Shown: piece by piece, positions 13,096 through 21,398 of the stretch
Numbering within the stretch: position 1 is the stretch's first letter
Layout: each line of letters starts with the position of its first letter
Assembly (NCBI GenBank): GCA_005888675.1
Contig: VBBA01000155.1
Coordinates: forward strand, 1-26,732
DNA from: Candidatus Bathyarchaeota archaeon
Lineage (GTDB): Archaea; Thermoproteota; Bathyarchaeia; 40CM-2-53-6
Reading direction: 5' to 3'
Length of the DNA: 26,732 bases
The notes under the pieces: generated by a model
The model's input: only the letters and a program-made list of their open reading frames with translations
What the model was told of the DNA's origin: nothing
The model's database searches: none
Made by a program: the position numbers and the translations under genes

Positions 13096-14406
13096 TTAGT
13101 CTCCGGCTGGAATCGGCACGGTCGAGGATCCGAATGGAACGAACCCTACCATTCCGGAGTAGAGACTCTTGTCGAGGCGTTCGAGAGCCTCGTCCAAGCT
13201 TCTATAGAATCTGATTCGAGTCTTTGCAAGCAATTGTTCAACAACAGTCGGAGCTTTCGGCGAAACCACGACAATGTCCGCCTTACCATCATCTAGCGAT
13301 AAACGATTCGGCTTTTGAGATGCCTCAGTAACCTTCCCCTGTTTCACACGTCTCTTCAAATCCTCGATGACCTTCTGCGGTTCCATCTTCCCATATGTTT
13401 CCATCTCAATCCTGAAAGCTTCTCCACCAAGACCCTGCTCGAGAGGTGCAAGCAATACGACCACTGGCTTGGGTCTGTGATCTGATGGTGCTAGACTGGT
13501 AGCGAACGCGGATGCTTTCAGCGACTGGTAAAGATTCAATCCCATCGGTCCATCAGCAACGGTTAACACCAGAGGAGACATTGGGGCTTTCGCCGTGTGG
13601 ATTCGTCTTGAGTAATTCTCGGCCAATTGAGTATGAGCTTGTATCGTGTCCCCGTACAACGCCTTTACCATGCTACCGTCCTGGTTGAGGACGAAATCGA
13701 GGATTCTGTGCTCTATCTTCATCGTATCACGAAGTATCCCCGGAACCTCATTCAAATCTTCCCTGACCGCATTCCCTTTCATCACTAACTCTCGGCAATT
13801 AGTGTCCCCGACAACGTAACCATGATTGGTTGCTATCGTCTTCAAACCGGCGCAGCCTGGCAGCAACGCTTTTGCTCCGCCCTCATACCCTGCGAAATAG
13901 TGAGGCTGCACGTTCATACTTGATATCAGAAGATCTCGGTCGAACAATTCCTTGTTCAACTCTACTGGCGTCCCTCGTCCAGTTACTCCGATCCATTCGT
14001 ACTTGCAACCAGGATTCTTTGTAGTGCTGATGCTGATGTTTTTCTGATATCTCTTGTAAATGTCCTCGCCAACTACCTTCTTCACAAAACTCGGATCCGA
14101 CGGTGTATGCGTTCCACCAGCACAGATGAGTTTGATGTCATCGGTCTTCTGTTCCAGAATATTCAGAATAGCTGGAATGAACGGTGAATATTTTCTGGTG
14201 AAGTCGGCGAATATTATCGCGGGACTCCATGCTCTCTCCCGGTCCAAAGGCTTGACTCCGACAGGACTCGCCAATGCTTCCCGAAAAGCGACCTCGACGG
14301 GTTTCGACGGGAGGTTTGAGGGCCGTATGATGTTTAGTTGATCATTACGGAGAAACCTCGTTCCAGAATACTCATCAAGAACAGACGTCGTAACGATGGT
14401 GGCCAA
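13096..14406 (-). CDS. LarA-family (DUF2088) nickel-pincer racemase/epimerase-like protein
   Basis: 436 residues, matching the length of lactate racemase LarA, which uses a nickel-pincer nucleotide covalently bound to lysine to move a hydride on 2-hydroxy acids. The expected residues are present: H100 in AGGTH, H169 in QPHYFAGYEGGAKALLPGCAG, K179 in the same block (the cofactor-anchoring lysine) and H195 in ATNHG. The N-terminal DxTRP motif appears as DFTRK (D68-K72), so the Arg is kept but the Pro is not. LarA homologues act on varied substrates, so lactate is not assured. No cofactor genes (larB, larC, larE) are in the window. The start is TTG 14406; TTAAATTG-like A/T sequence near 14436-14443 on the minus strand would place the start site close to it. 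Confidence 0.85.
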   Translation of the reverse strand: MATIVTTSVLDEYSGTRFLRNDQLNIIRPSNLPSKPVEVAFREALASPVGVKPLDRERAWSPAIIFADFTRKYSPFIPAILNILEQKTDDIKLICAGGTHTPSDPSFVKKVVGEDIYKRYQKNISISTTKNPGCKYEWIGVTGRGTPVELNKELFDRDLLISSMNVQPHYFAGYEGGAKALLPGCAGLKTIATNHGYVVGDTNCRELVMKGNAVREDLNEVPGILRDTMKIEHRILDFVLNQDGSMVKALYGDTIQAHTQLAENYSRRIHTAKAPMSPLVLTVADGPMGLNLYQSLKASAFATSLAPSDHRPKPVVVLLAPLEQGLGGEAFRIEMETYGKMEPQKVIEDLKRRVKQGKVTEASQKPNRLSLDDGKADIVVVSPKAPTVVEQLLAKTRIRFYRSLDEALERLDKSLYSGMVGFVPFGSSTVPIPAGD

Positions 14407-14501
14407 TTAGCCAACGATTGAGTGGAAATAGATATGGCAATTTAAGAGTTGGTAGAGACCCGAGTACTCAGTTCTAGGCACGTTCAAGAAAGAAAGGGGT
14501 G

Positions 14502-14526
14502 TCCGCCCTTTTTGCCCTAGGGCGGA
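14502..14526 (-). terminator. Terminator-like hairpin at the end of the four-helix membrane protein gene
   Basis: On the minus strand TCCGCCC and GGGCGGA form a perfect 7-bp stem (arms 14520-14526 and 14502-14508) that spans the gene's last codons and stop. Just downstream on that strand is a pyrimidine tract, CCCCTTTCTTTCTT. Archaeal transcription ends favour such U-rich tracts, so this is a reasonable terminator. Confidence 0.5.
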
Positions 14527-14900
14527 TTCCAGCTACGGCCCGAGGAGTTCTGAGATGTCGTGGTCGTTTTGGTTGTGGTAGTGGACTTCCAGGTCAAACC
14601 TAGGAAGCCGCCTAGTACACCTAGTACTAGCCCGATGAAGTTGAACGAGACTGCCGAGAAGACCAACGTAAGTATTGACCCTATTTTCCTCTGGGACGCA
14701 TTATTGTACAGCAGCCATGAGCCAGCGATCACTAAGAAGCCGGCTATTGGAGCCACAATCTGGACCATAGAGGCATCGATGCCTGGGATACCTATAGCTG
14801 TCAACGAACTATACAAAAGTCCATAGGTTATGCTGAAGATCCCGCCCAAGACTGAGAGTGCGAAAGCTGCTGTTGGCTTTGCCTCAACATTAACTGCCAA
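14517..14900 (-). CDS. Four-helix membrane protein with Thr-rich tail, unknown function
   Basis: 127 residues from a TTG start. Hydrophobic segments lie at about 11-38 (FALSVLGGIFSITYGLLY), 46-64 (IVAPIAGFLVIAGSWLL) and 72-102 (ILTLVFSAVSFNFIGLVLGVLGG, probably two helices). A Thr/Lys/Ser-rich tail follows, with two runs of four threonines. Small proteins of this build are common in archaea and have no assigned role. The gene stands between the LarA-like gene and an RHH-like gene, all on the minus strand with gaps too wide for a clear operon. Gap 14901-15080 holds a hairpin but no gene. Confidence 0.65.
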   Translation of the reverse strand: MAVNVEAKPTAAFALSVLGGIFSITYGLLYSSLTAIGIPGIDASMVQIVAPIAGFLVIAGSWLLYNNASQRKIGSILTLVFSAVSFNFIGLVLGVLGGFLGLTWKSTTTTKTTTTSQNSSGRSWNPP

Positions 14901-15023
14901 AGCTGTTCGAATAGACTAAAGCCCATTGGAACCCTATCAAGGAACTGTTACCTGACACTAGAAACAACTCAGGGTACACGCATAGCGAAACCCTAGACAC
15001 TACAAAGCCTAATCCTGCTTGCC

Positions 15024-15039
15024 ATCCCAACTTGGGGAT
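15024..15039 (-). terminator. Short hairpin after the RHH-like gene
   Basis: ATCCCAA-C-TTGGGGAT pairs as a 7-bp stem with one bulged G. On the minus strand it follows a pyrimidine-rich stretch (TCCTTCTTTCTATTT) downstream of the RHH-like stop at 15081. It is a possible 3'-end signal. Confidence 0.35.
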
Positions 15040-15080
15040 CTACAAATAGAAAGAAGGAGGGGAATGTGCACTGCCCGAAA

Positions 15081-15311
15081 TCAGGTACGTAGCCTTTGGA
15101 GTGGGGACGACTCTCTAAACTCAGGTGCCCTAATCCTTGAGGGCTCGATCGGTGAACCGTTTCCGTTTCTCGGAACCTCTCTGACCTTGAACCATTCAGG
15201 AATAATGACAGCCCTCAACAGCTCCTGAACAGATACGCCCCTTTCGTTTGCTTCGCTGTTAAGCATTGTATACGTTTGGGGTCCGAATGCGATCATTACT
15301 TTGACAGACAT
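15081..15311 (-). CDS. Small ribbon-helix-helix-like protein (putative DNA-binding regulator)
   Basis: 76 residues. The first ~43 fit the RHH pattern: a strand SVKVMIAFGPQ, helix 1 TYTMLNSEANERG, a turn, then helix 2 SVQELLRAVIIPEWF. The rest (VREVPRNGNGSPIEP onward) is Pro/Arg-rich and probably unstructured. RHH proteins dimerise and insert the paired strand into the DNA major groove. ATG at 15309-15311; no Shine-Dalgarno. Two perfect inverted repeats lie 65-117 bp upstream, around a TATA-like sequence, which supports autoregulation. The match is by pattern only, so moderate confidence. Confidence 0.6.
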   Translation of the reverse strand: MSVKVMIAFGPQTYTMLNSEANERGVSVQELLRAVIIPEWFKVREVPRNGNGSPIEPSRIRAPEFRESSPLQRLRT

Positions 15312-15375
15312 TTGATTATGTTCCTATCCCGCATGTCCGCCTAACAAGCTGGACTGTAAAAGACGGCTTGCCAGA

Positions 15376-15428
15376 TAATGCAGACATTAAATTATACTAT
15401 GGGTTGGATAAGCATATAAGAATATGCT
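15376..15428 (-). promoter_or_regulatory. Paired palindromes and TATA element upstream of the RHH-like gene
   Basis: AGCATAT-AAGA-ATATGCT (15411-15428) is a perfect 7-4-7 inverted repeat. TAATG-CAGA-CATTA (15376-15389) is a perfect 5-4-5 repeat. Between them, read on the minus strand, lies TATAATTTA (about 15389-15397), a plausible TATA box. One palindrome is upstream of TATA and one lies about where transcription would start. This arrangement suits operator sites for the RHH-like protein. No gene lies between 15312 and 15524. Confidence 0.5.
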
Positions 15429-15524
15429 ACTCAGTTCCGAAAACCGTCACATAAGTGCCAGAAATCTTACGTGAACAGTAGAGGTCGATAGAAAAGTGAG
15501 TAGAGAGTCCCCAAGGGAAACTAC

Positions 15525-16601
15525 TCAGGATAACCGGGACTGCTGGCCCTCGGCTGGTCTGAGGCCTGAGAGGCGAACTCCGACGAGCCTAACCTTCCTT
15601 CGGTCATTCTCGAATTCACGGAATAGGAGTTTGACATATTCATCAATTACATTCTTGTCGTCTACATAGCCCGTGTGGGTCTTCTCTCGAGTAAATGTCT
15701 GAAATCCTTCCAGCCTTACCTTCACCCCGACTGTCCGGAAGACTAGTCGCTCTTCCAGAAGCCGTTCATGGACCTCGACAGTCAAAGCGTCTAAAGCCTG
15801 GATTACGAGGCTCTTGTCACGCAGGTCCTTTTCGAACGTCTGTTCAACGCTGATCGATTTTCGCAGAGGCCGCTCCTCGACTGGGGTTTCCTCTATTCCA
15901 TTGGCGATTGCCCACAACCAGACTCCTCCACGGCCAAACCAATCGGTGAGGTTTTTTGCAGAAATCTTCCGAAGCTCTCCTATAGTTGTGATGCCCTTTG
16001 CATTCAGGAACTCGGTCGTTTTCTTCCCTACACCACTGATCTTCTCTACAGGAAGGGCCGATAGGAAACCGTCCACTTGGTCCGGAAACACAACAGTTAG
16101 CCCGTCTGGTTTCTGATAGTCTGATGCTATCTTGGCGATCGATTTGTTCGGGGCGACTCCGATACTCATCGTCAAACCCTCAGCTTTACGCAAATCCTTT
16201 TTCATCTTCTCAGCCAAGTGCCTAGCTTCTTCGAACGATGGGCAATTGTCGGTAACCTCGAGAAAGGCCTCGTCTATACTGGTCTGCTCAAACTTGGTCG
16301 CGTAACTCTTCAGCAGCTCCATTACTCTCTCGGAAGTCTGCCCGTACAATTCGAAGTCTGGTCTTACGTATACTGCCTGTGGTGCGAGTCTGTAGGCTTG
16401 CGAGATAGGCATCCCAGATCGGACTCCGAGCTTCCTTGCTTCGTAAGAGCAGGAGGTGACAACTCCTCTCCCATGGCCACCTTTGGGGTCGGCACCTACA
16501 ACGAGAGGCTTTCCCTCTAGGGATGGGTCTCGGCGGACTTCGCATGAGGGATAGAATGCGTTGATGTCACAATGCATTACTATCCTATGCCTCTTCTGCA
16601 T
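15525..16601 (-). CDS. dinB: Y-family DNA polymerase IV (DinB/Dpo4)
   Basis: Translesion polymerase, 358 residues, the usual length. Catalytic residues: D12 in HCDINAFYPSCE, and D110/E111 in TSIDEAFLEV. The steric gate against ribonucleotides should be Y17. The fingers segment VTSCSYEARKLGVRSGMP, the thumb helix-hairpin-helix (PVEKISGVGKKTTEFLNAKGI) and the little-finger motif SVEQTFEKDL are all in place. Homologues usually end in a PCNA-binding Q-x-x-L-x-x-F-F box. Here the chain stops at QQSRLS, so only Q-x-x-L is present. It is divergent from the PolD gene, and the 112-nt gap holds TATA-like sequences for both. ATG start, probably with almost no leader. Confidence 0.93.
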   Translation of the reverse strand: MQKRHRIVMHCDINAFYPSCEVRRDPSLEGKPLVVGADPKGGHGRGVVTSCSYEARKLGVRSGMPISQAYRLAPQAVYVRPDFELYGQTSERVMELLKSYATKFEQTSIDEAFLEVTDNCPSFEEARHLAEKMKKDLRKAEGLTMSIGVAPNKSIAKIASDYQKPDGLTVVFPDQVDGFLSALPVEKISGVGKKTTEFLNAKGITTIGELRKISAKNLTDWFGRGGVWLWAIANGIEETPVEERPLRKSISVEQTFEKDLRDKSLVIQALDALTVEVHERLLEERLVFRTVGVKVRLEGFQTFTREKTHTGYVDDKNVIDEYVKLLFREFENDRRKVRLVGVRLSGLRPAEGQQSRLS

Positions 16602-16624
16602 TAGACAAGATCACTCTGACACCC

Positions 16625-16677
16625 TAATCATAAGGGGGACGGAGTCCTTGGACGCTAACCCTGCAATAAGTTATTAT
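16625..16677. promoter_or_regulatory. Divergent promoters of dinB and the PolD large subunit gene
   Basis: For PolD, TTATTAT (16671-16677) preceded by the purine-rich CAATAAG would start transcription near 16700, 14 nt before the GTG. For dinB, TTATGATTA on the minus strand (16625-16633) would start transcription near 16603, almost at the ATG. Both are read from A/T-rich matches only. Confidence 0.4.
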
Positions 16678-16713
16678 CAATACCCGTGATTAGATGCCGG
16701 TTTCTGGTTCAAA

Positions 16714-19700
16714 GTGGAGACTCTCTTACCTCCAGAGCAACCATTGAAGGTTGATGATTATCCCAAGCGGCTGAGGGAAGCGTACGAAAAACAGTACGCG
16801 ATCGCTGTAAGGGCGAGATCGAAAGGTCTCGATGTCTCCCTCCGCGTCGAGTCCGAGTCGACTTACGACTTAGCTGAGAGAGTTGAGAAATCTGTCGGAC
16901 CAAGGGGCGTTGCAGAAAGAATTAGGGAGCTCAACAAAGTCATCTCTCGTGAAGAGACTGCTCTGAAAATCAGCGAGGACATCGTCCTAGGACGTTTTGG
17001 CAGCATGGGCGAGCAGGCGGCGGCGGAGCAAGCCGTCCGCACCGCGCTAGCTGTGCTCGATGAAGCTGTTACAGTGGCGCCTATACAGGGAATACATAGT
17101 GTGAAGATCCGTACGAATCCAGACCGAACAAGACACCTGGCACTTTACTTCGCTGGTCCAATGCGATCAGCCGGCGGCACCGAGATGGGCCTCATCCTAA
17201 TAGTCGGCGACCACGTCAGGCGGCAGTTGGGATTACAGCCCTACAAGGCAACTGACCAAGAGGCTAGACGGTTTGTCGAGGAGCTTAGAACATACGAGCG
17301 TCATGTGAACCGTTTCCAGTATAGGAACCCGGACAAGCTCGTCTATGACACTATTGCTAGGCTTCCCGTCGAGCCCAACGGAGTGGAGACCGACCAAGCT
17401 GAGGTAGCTGTGAACAGAAACTTGTCTCGCGTTGAGACGAACAGAGTGAGAGGTGGGGCCTTGAGGGTCGTCAATGACGGTTTGTTGGGGCGTTCACAGA
17501 AGATATTGCGTATAGTCGACCGGTTGCGATTGGAGGGATGGGAATGGCTTTCGACTCTGAAAGCGCCTGTGACCGAGGGAGAAGAGGCTCGGGAGTTCAT
17601 GTTCATGGAAGACGTCGTCGGCGGACGACCGATTTTCGCATTTCCAGGAGCAGCAGGCGGATTCCGGATAAGGTATGGAAGGTCGAGGAATACGGGACTT
17701 GCTTCGATAGGCATCCATCCAAGCACTATGGAAGTCTTGGGCGGATTCCTCGCTGTCGGGGTTCAGATGAGACTCGAGAGACCAGGAAAAGCGGGAATAG
17801 TGACGGCGGTCGACACCATTGAGCCACCCGTCGTGAAATTAAGGGATGGTTCGGTTGTTCGCGTGGAGACGCCGGAAGTCGCGAAGGAGTTGAAGAACGA
17901 AATCGAACGAGTCCTCTTCCTCGGTGACCTGCTTATCGCTTATGGAGAATTCCTGGAGAATAATCGAGCCCTAGTTCCTTCTGGATTTGTCGAGGAATGG
18001 TGGTCACAGATCTTGTGGAGCGCCTTGGAGAGCAATCCAGCGATCTTGCCTGACGGTTTATCGCTCGAACGTTTGTGGGACTTGGCGAAGAATCCTTTCT
18101 CCTCCAGACCCAGCGTGCAGGAAGCGATCCAAATCTCTAGGTTGTTCCTGATTCCTCTCCATCCACGCTACTCCTACTTCTGGAACGCAATCTCATTGGA
18201 TGAATTGAAGAATCTCAAGACCGTCGCGACTCACCGAGCCGCCTTGAGCGGTGGGCTACAGCTCAATCTCCCCCAAGAGAACGGACTCAAGCTCGTCTTG
18301 GAGAAGCTCTGCGTTCCACACCGATTGGATGGAATCAATATCGTGCTAAGTGACGAAGCCAGTACAATATTGAGGACGGTTCTCGCGATCGAGGATGATC
18401 ATAACGTCAACCCGGCTCAGGTATCAGAGGATGTTCAGAACCAGCTGTCAGTATGGGCCGGCTTCCCTGTGAAAAGCAAGACCACGACTTATGTCGGCGC
18501 GAGAATGGGGCGCCCTGAAAAAGCAAAGGAGAGGACCATGACCCCAAAGGTCCATGTGCTCTTCCCTTCAGGACAATCTGGCGGGCCGCGGCGGGACGTT
18601 ATAGAAGCCTCGAAGAAAACGATCACAAGTCTTGATATTGTAAACAGGATCTGTCCAAAATGTGAACGTTGGGAACCGAGGCAGATATGCCCACAATGTG
18701 GAACACCTACCAAGTCTACCAATGTCTGTCCGCGCTGCGGGCGTTCAACAGACGGCGAATGCCCTTCTTGTGGGATCGAGACCGTAGGATATTCAAACAG
18801 GAGTATCGACCTTCGCCAGATAGTGCAAGATGCGTCCAAGAAAACTGGAATGGTCAGCCCACCGGAATCTGTCAAAGGAGTCAAAGGACTGACGAATAAG
18901 ACCAAGACACCGGAGCCCTTGGAGAAGGGATTTCTAAGGGCAAGGCATGACGTTTCGATTTTCAAAGACGGTACATTAAGGTTTGACGCAGTAAACGCCG
19001 TGCTGACGCATTTCAGACCTGTAGAAATCGGCCTTTCACTCGAGAGAGCGCACGCGTTGGGTTATGAGAACGATGTGGACGGAAACCCCCTGGCGAGTCC
19101 GGAACAACTCTGCGCATTGCAAGTGCAGGATATAGTTGTCCCAGAAACCTGTGCTAGTTACCTTGTCAAAGTGGCAAGCTTCATCGACGACCTCCTACAA
19201 TCCTACTATGGAATCGAGAAGTTCTACATTGTATCAGCGCCCGGAGACCTCATCGGACAACTGATTGTGGGATTGTCACCACATACAAGTGTAGGCATGA
19301 TAGGTAGAATCATTGGTTTCACAAGGGCTAGTGTTTGCTATGCCCATCCCCTGTGGCATGCTGCGAAGAGAAGGGATTGCGACGGTGACGAAGACTCTGT
19401 ATCTCTCCTCTTGGATATTCTACTCAACTTTTCGAGGGAATATCTACCGGATCGAATCGGGGGTTTGATGGACGCACCATTGTTACTATCTCCATTGCTC
19501 AATCCGAACGAAGTTGCTCGACAGGCCCTCAACATAGAGACACTAGATCACTTTCCAATATTATTCTTCGAAAAGACGCAGGAGATGACCGGACCCAAAG
19601 AAGTCGAAAAGGAAGTACTCACATTAGGAAAGAGGATGGAATTAGGTCACAGAGACTTGAGGATAGGCTTCACCCATCCTACCGCGAGACTCGACAGAGC

Positions 19701-20136
19701 CACTCTCGTCAGTGCTTACAAGGAGTTACCGACAATGCTCGACAAGGTGAAAGCACAGCTAGATCTGGCGGATCAGATCGTGGCCGTAAAAGGGGACGAG
19801 GTTGCTCGGAAGGTCCTGTCAACACATATTCTTAGGGATCTTGTCGGGAATCTCAGGACTTACACGTCTCAGAGGGCTCGATGTTCAAGGTGCAATTCGA
19901 AAGCCAGACGTGTTCCTCTCGAAGGAAAATGCTCACGATGCGGTGGAAAACTGGGACCTACAGTTTTCAAAAACGGGGTCGAAAAGTATCTCAGCGTCGC
20001 ATCCGAGATGGTGAGACGCTACGACGTGGGTGAATATTATCGACAAAGGCTTGACCTGATCAAGCTCGAACTATCGGAGACCTTCAAACCTGAGGATCCG
20101 CAACAGCAGAAGTTATTCATAGCCGATTATGCTTAA
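16714..20136 (+). CDS. polC: DNA polymerase D large subunit DP2
   Basis: Catalytic subunit of the archaeal replicative polymerase PolD; it pairs with DP1 (exonuclease), which is not in the window. The 1140-residue chain has no intein. N-terminal family blocks include YFAGPMRSAGGTE and RTYERHVNRFQYRNPDKL. The double-psi beta-barrel active site reads CDGDEDS, with D890 and D892 as the expected metal-binding aspartates, followed by LLLDILLNFSREYLPDRIGGLMDAPL. Zinc motifs are visible at about 647-686 (CPKC...CPQCG...CPRCG...CPSCG) and 1057-1076 (CSRC...CSRCG). The end, QQQKLFIADYA, resembles a partial PCNA box. GTG start. The next gene overlaps by 8 nt. PolD presence excludes classical Crenarchaeota. 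Confidence 0.97.
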   Translation: METLLPPEQPLKVDDYPKRLREAYEKQYAIAVRARSKGLDVSLRVESESTYDLAERVEKSVGPRGVAERIRELNKVISREETALKISEDIVLGRFGSMGEQAAAEQAVRTALAVLDEAVTVAPIQGIHSVKIRTNPDRTRHLALYFAGPMRSAGGTEMGLILIVGDHVRRQLGLQPYKATDQEARRFVEELRTYERHVNRFQYRNPDKLVYDTIARLPVEPNGVETDQAEVAVNRNLSRVETNRVRGGALRVVNDGLLGRSQKILRIVDRLRLEGWEWLSTLKAPVTEGEEAREFMFMEDVVGGRPIFAFPGAAGGFRIRYGRSRNTGLASIGIHPSTMEVLGGFLAVGVQMRLERPGKAGIVTAVDTIEPPVVKLRDGSVVRVETPEVAKELKNEIERVLFLGDLLIAYGEFLENNRALVPSGFVEEWWSQILWSALESNPAILPDGLSLERLWDLAKNPFSSRPSVQEAIQISRLFLIPLHPRYSYFWNAISLDELKNLKTVATHRAALSGGLQLNLPQENGLKLVLEKLCVPHRLDGINIVLSDEASTILRTVLAIEDDHNVNPAQVSEDVQNQLSVWAGFPVKSKTTTYVGARMGRPEKAKERTMTPKVHVLFPSGQSGGPRRDVIEASKKTITSLDIVNRICPKCERWEPRQICPQCGTPTKSTNVCPRCGRSTDGECPSCGIETVGYSNRSIDLRQIVQDASKKTGMVSPPESVKGVKGLTNKTKTPEPLEKGFLRARHDVSIFKDGTLRFDAVNAVLTHFRPVEIGLSLERAHALGYENDVDGNPLASPEQLCALQVQDIVVPETCASYLVKVASFIDDLLQSYYGIEKFYIVSAPGDLIGQLIVGLSPHTSVGMIGRIIGFTRASVCYAHPLWHAAKRRDCDGDEDSVSLLLDILLNFSREYLPDRIGGLMDAPLLLSPLLNPNEVARQALNIETLDHFPILFFEKTQEMTGPKEVEKEVLTLGKRMELGHRDLRIGFTHPTARLDRATLVSAYKELPTMLDKVKAQLDLADQIVAVKGDEVARKVLSTHILRDLVGNLRTYTSQRARCSRCNSKARRVPLEGKCSRCGGKLGPTVFKNGVEKYLSVASEMVRRYDVGEYYRQRLDLIKLELSETFKPEDPQQQKLFIADYA

Positions 20137-20908
20137 GCACCCGTTCGCCGTGGAAAGGCACCAAGAGAAGGCACAGGGTCCAGCTCCCAGTCTCGAGTCA
20201 GAAGTAAATGTAACGGGACCGATTCAAAGCCCCTACGTTGGAGACCTCGTTCTCGGAGCGTTGGACGGCAGTGTCACGACCTTCGCAGTTGTTGCAGCCG
20301 CCACAGGGGCCGGCCAGCCAGCCTCTATCGTCTTGATAATAGGCATGGCCAATCTCTTTGCCAGTGGCGTATCCATGGCATTGGGAAACTATCTAGGAAC
20401 AAAGTCTGAGGAAGAGTTCAGGGAGAAGCATCGTAGACGGGAAGAGTATGAGACAGAAAGATTTCCCGAGCTCGAGAAGGAAGAGGTCAGGAAAATTTTC
20501 GCCGACAAGGGCTTTCAAGGCGAGGATCTGGAGAGGGCGGTCGAGATAATCACCTCGAACAAGAAGATCTGGGTAGAGACTATGATGAGGGACGAATTAA
20601 GAATCTCCCCCGAAGTAAGGAGTCCATGGCAGAGTGGACTGGCAATGCTTACGGCTTTCATCCTTGCTGGCTCCGTTCCCCTCCTCCCTTATCTGATCTC
20701 ATTATTCGGACCGGGCTTCCGAGCCTTGGCGCTTTCCTCCTCTGTAGTGATGACCTTCGCCGCGATATTCGGAGTGGGAACGGCACGCTCCCTTGTTACG
20801 GGGAGGAGATGGTGGATCGCGGGGGTAGAGATGACAGTTATCGGAGCGATAGCTTCCTTGATTGCGTATGTAATCGGGCGTGTCCTCGGAATACTCCTCG
20901 GTCTATGA
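20129..20908 (+). CDS. VIT1/CCC1-family metal (iron/manganese) transporter
   Basis: Integral membrane H+/metal antiporter of the vacuolar iron transporter family, 259 residues. Helix 1 carries the conserved GALDGSVTTFAV (D47). Helix 2 (about 64-88) carries GMANLFASGVSMALGNYLG. A charged cytoplasmic metal-binding arm follows (about 89-165), with the E-rich REEYETERFPELEKEEV and the MMRDELR signature (M152, M153, E156). Three further helices complete five. Likely job: moving Fe2+ or Mn2+ out of the cytoplasm. The ATG overlaps the DP2 stop by 8 nt, suggesting co-transcription. The first ~30 residues are poorly conserved in style, so the true start could be later. It has nothing obvious to do with replication. 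Confidence 0.9.
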   Translation: MLKHPFAVERHQEKAQGPAPSLESEVNVTGPIQSPYVGDLVLGALDGSVTTFAVVAAATGAGQPASIVLIIGMANLFASGVSMALGNYLGTKSEEEFREKHRRREEYETERFPELEKEEVRKIFADKGFQGEDLERAVEIITSNKKIWVETMMRDELRISPEVRSPWQSGLAMLTAFILAGSVPLLPYLISLFGPGFRALALSSSVVMTFAAIFGVGTARSLVTGRRWWIAGVEMTVIGAIASLIAYVIGRVLGILLGL

Positions 20909-20953
20909 TAATATTCGCAAAGCCAAAGCTAGGAACGGGGTTTTCTTGGCACG

Positions 20954-20967
20954 GCCTAAATATAGGC
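20954..20967 (+). promoter_or_regulatory. TATA element inside a small palindrome, before the HPF-like gene
   Basis: GCCTA-AATA-TAGGC is a perfect 5-4-5 inverted repeat whose core TAAATATA is a good archaeal TATA box. Its centre lies about 30 nt before TTG 20991, giving a nearly leaderless start. It suggests the HPF-like gene has its own promoter after the vit gene. Confidence 0.45.
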
Positions 20968-20990
20968 GGTTATTTCATGCCAAGGGCTGG

Positions 20991-21398
20991 TTGATAAATT
21001 TGGTGCAGAAGAAAGCAGCAAGCTCAGAGAAAGAACTTGGCTACATTATTGGATTGCCTGCCGATGACCCAGAGGCAGAGCTAGCAAGGACAAAATTCGA
21101 GAGAGTGGTCGAGAGATTAGCGAAAGCGTATCCAGGTCTACGTGAAGCGAGAGCCACCATCAAGATTGACTCCTCCCGCGGAGACCGGAAACACTACGAA
21201 GTGGAAGTCTTCATCCTCATGCAGAAAGATAGGGCGACCTACAAAGAAGATGGTTGGTCTTTGCCTGAAGCTTTCGACAAAGTGTCTTCTCGACTCAAAC
21301 GATTGATGACGAAATCCGAATCAAAGCCCGCATATCAACGACACAAGACCCGCGGCGAGAGAGAAACCGCTAACCCAGAAGAGCTGGGACTCGGGTGA
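20991..21398 (+). CDS. HPF/RaiA-like small protein (possible ribosome-associated factor)
   Basis: About 135 residues from TTG 20991; alternative starts are TTG 21000, GTG 21003, or GTG 20880, which would overlap the vit gene and add a stretch without a family look. The layout recalls the ribosome hibernation factor fold: FERVVERLAKAYPGLREARATIKID, then HYEVEVFILMQ, then PEAFDKVSSRLKRLMTKSESK, matching the strand-helix order of HPF including its helical 'A-x-D-x-x-x-x-L' end. The C-tail is basic and then acidic. The call is by fold pattern, not a signature motif, so another RNA-binding role is possible. Its stop overlaps the next start by 4 nt (GTGA), so the aldo/keto reductase is translated with it. 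Confidence 0.6.
   Translation: MINLVQKKAASSEKELGYIIGLPADDPEAELARTKFERVVERLAKAYPGLREARATIKIDSSRGDRKHYEVEVFILMQKDRATYKEDGWSLPEAFDKVSSRLKRLMTKSESKPAYQRHKTRGERETANPEELGLG

Noticed and set aside
18489..18965. 158-codon minus-strand frame within PolD
   Set aside because: Lies over the zinc-finger region of DP2, which is clearly the real gene.
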